A DNA stretch of 6,435 bases. Origin: Syntrophomonas sp. UBA4807 (GTDB lineage: Bacteria > Bacillota > Syntrophomonadia > Syntrophomonadales > Syntrophomonadaceae). The notes beneath the pieces were generated by a model. The model did not search any database and was not told where the DNA came from. It was given only the letters and a program-made list of their open reading frames with translations. The stretch covers positions 5,578 to 12,012 of the forward strand of contig DHGD01000077.1 of the NCBI GenBank assembly GCA_002402575.1, read 5' to 3'. Positions 5,807 through 6,435 of this stretch are shown piece after piece. Position 1 is the first letter of the stretch. Each line of letters opens with the position of its first letter. Position numbers and translations under genes: made by a program.

Positions 5807-5871
5807 ATGAGGTGCAGGAAAACTTTTCATCCATGTCAAATAGAATAGAAAAATGAAAGATAGTTTAGGCC

Positions 5872-6435
5872 ATGTTAACCTATGTGGATGCCTTTATCGA
5901 ATATTTGGACTATGAGAAGGGTCTGTCCTTAAACAGCCGGGAAGCCTATCGGCGAGACCTGAGCAAACTGCAGACTTTCCTTCTGGCCAGCGGCCGCAAG
6001 GTCGATTCGGTGGAGTTAAGCAAGCAGGATATCATGGCTTTTCTGACCTGGCAACTGGATAACGGTGCCGCTCATTCCACCATTGCCCGCAGTTTGTCCA
6101 GTGTCAAAGGATTTTTGAAGTTTCTAATGATAGAGGGCTACGTTTCCAGCAACCCCGCCCTGGATTTGGAAAATCCGCGCATCAAGCGTCATCTTCCCCG
6201 GGTCCTGACGGTGGACGAGGTGGATCGCCTGATGGAGGCGCCGCAGGCTTCTCTGCCGCGGGGCTTGAGAGACCGGGCCATGCTGGAATTGATGTATGGG
6301 ACCGGCATAAGGGTGTCCGAGATGTTGGCCCTAGAGGTCAGCGACATTAATCTTACCGCCGGTTTTCTGCGCTGCCTGGGTAAAGGCCGCAAAGAAAGGA
6401 TCGTGCCGGTAAACGGGAGCGCCCTGCGCTGGGTG
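5872..6435 (+). CDS. xerD: Site-specific tyrosine recombinase XerD (5' part, runs off the window)
   Basis: The first 188 codons of a tyrosine recombinase, which with a XerC partner would resolve chromosome dimers at dif. The N-terminal core-binding domain (about 1-90) shows the usual FIEYLDYEKGLSLNS start and AYRRDL (25-30). The catalytic domain begins near LPRVLTVDEVDRL (108-120) and includes catalytic R147 in GTGIRVSE and lysine K171 in GKGRKER, nearly the same numbering as E. coli XerD (R148, K172). The rest, including the HxxR motif, the later histidine and the tyrosine nucleophile, lies beyond the right edge. ATG 5872 is the first start after an in-frame TAG (5866-5868) and has only a weak, close AGG. 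XerD rather than an integrase is favoured by the spoIIM context and the lack of mobile-element signs. Confidence 0.9.
   Translation, partial: MLTYVDAFIEYLDYEKGLSLNSREAYRRDLSKLQTFLLASGRKVDSVELSKQDIMAFLTWQLDNGAAHSTIARSLSSVKGFLKFLMIEGYVSSNPALDLENPRIKRHLPRVLTVDEVDRLMEAPQASLPRGLRDRAMLELMYGTGIRVSEMLALEVSDINLTAGFLRCLGKGRKERIVPVNGSALRWV

Noticed and set aside
5807..5871. Tiny frames and a TAGAAT -10-like box before xerD
   Set aside because: The frames (13 and 20 codons) have no ribosome binding site, and no -35 lies at the right distance from TAGAAT; xerD is more simply read from the spoIIM operon.
5872..6435. Phage or integrative-element integrase
   Set aside because: Sequence and numbering fit XerD, and the spoIIM - small membrane protein - xerD order is chromosomal; no attachment sites, tRNA or cargo genes are seen.

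Overview
The window comes from a spore-forming, low-to-medium GC Gram-positive bacterium (Firmicutes). It is most likely a Clostridia member of the Syntrophomonas/Desulfotomaculum sort; the genus cannot be fixed from this sequence. The evidence is spoIIM, the strong AGGAGG-type ribosome binding sites, the U-tract terminators, and a gene order like that of the Bacillus subtilis nudF - yqxK - spoIIM - yqzK - xerD (ripX) neighbourhood. The inserted CBS-type pyrophosphatase is a clostridial trait.

Layout. Positions 1-69 hold the last codons of an upstream gene and a strong intrinsic terminator. Positions 70-384 contain no convincing gene but several good hairpins and a possible extended -10 promoter. 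A PepT-like M20 metallopeptidase follows (385-1500). A 41-residue gene lies on the minus strand (1516-1641), convergent with the peptidase and divergent from the next operon. Then comes a tightly packed operon: ADP-ribose pyrophosphatase NudF (1703-2245), an endonuclease Q-like PHP protein (2246-3424) and a CBS-domain family II inorganic pyrophosphatase (3417-4772), closed by a terminator at 4795-4831. A second operon starts at 4925: SpoIIM, a small single-pass membrane protein in the place of B. subtilis YqzK, and the 5' part of XerD, which runs off the window.

How the genes fit together. The first operon looks like a nucleotide housekeeping and DNA repair module: NudF hydrolyses ADP-ribose, the EndoQ-like enzyme should nick DNA at deaminated bases, and the pyrophosphatase removes PPi and probably senses adenine nucleotides through its CBS pair. 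The second operon joins sporulation (SpoIIM, engulfment) to chromosome dimer resolution (XerD).

The two most interesting observations are these. (1) The 41-residue minus-strand gene has an excellent ribosome binding site, sits immediately upstream of nudF, and resembles, in size, position and a GKxxEIxxxL core, the B. subtilis FtsZ inhibitor MciZ; its upstream DNA carries a sigma-E-like promoter. (2) The pyrophosphatase appears to start at a rare AUU codon overlapping the end of the EndoQ-like gene.
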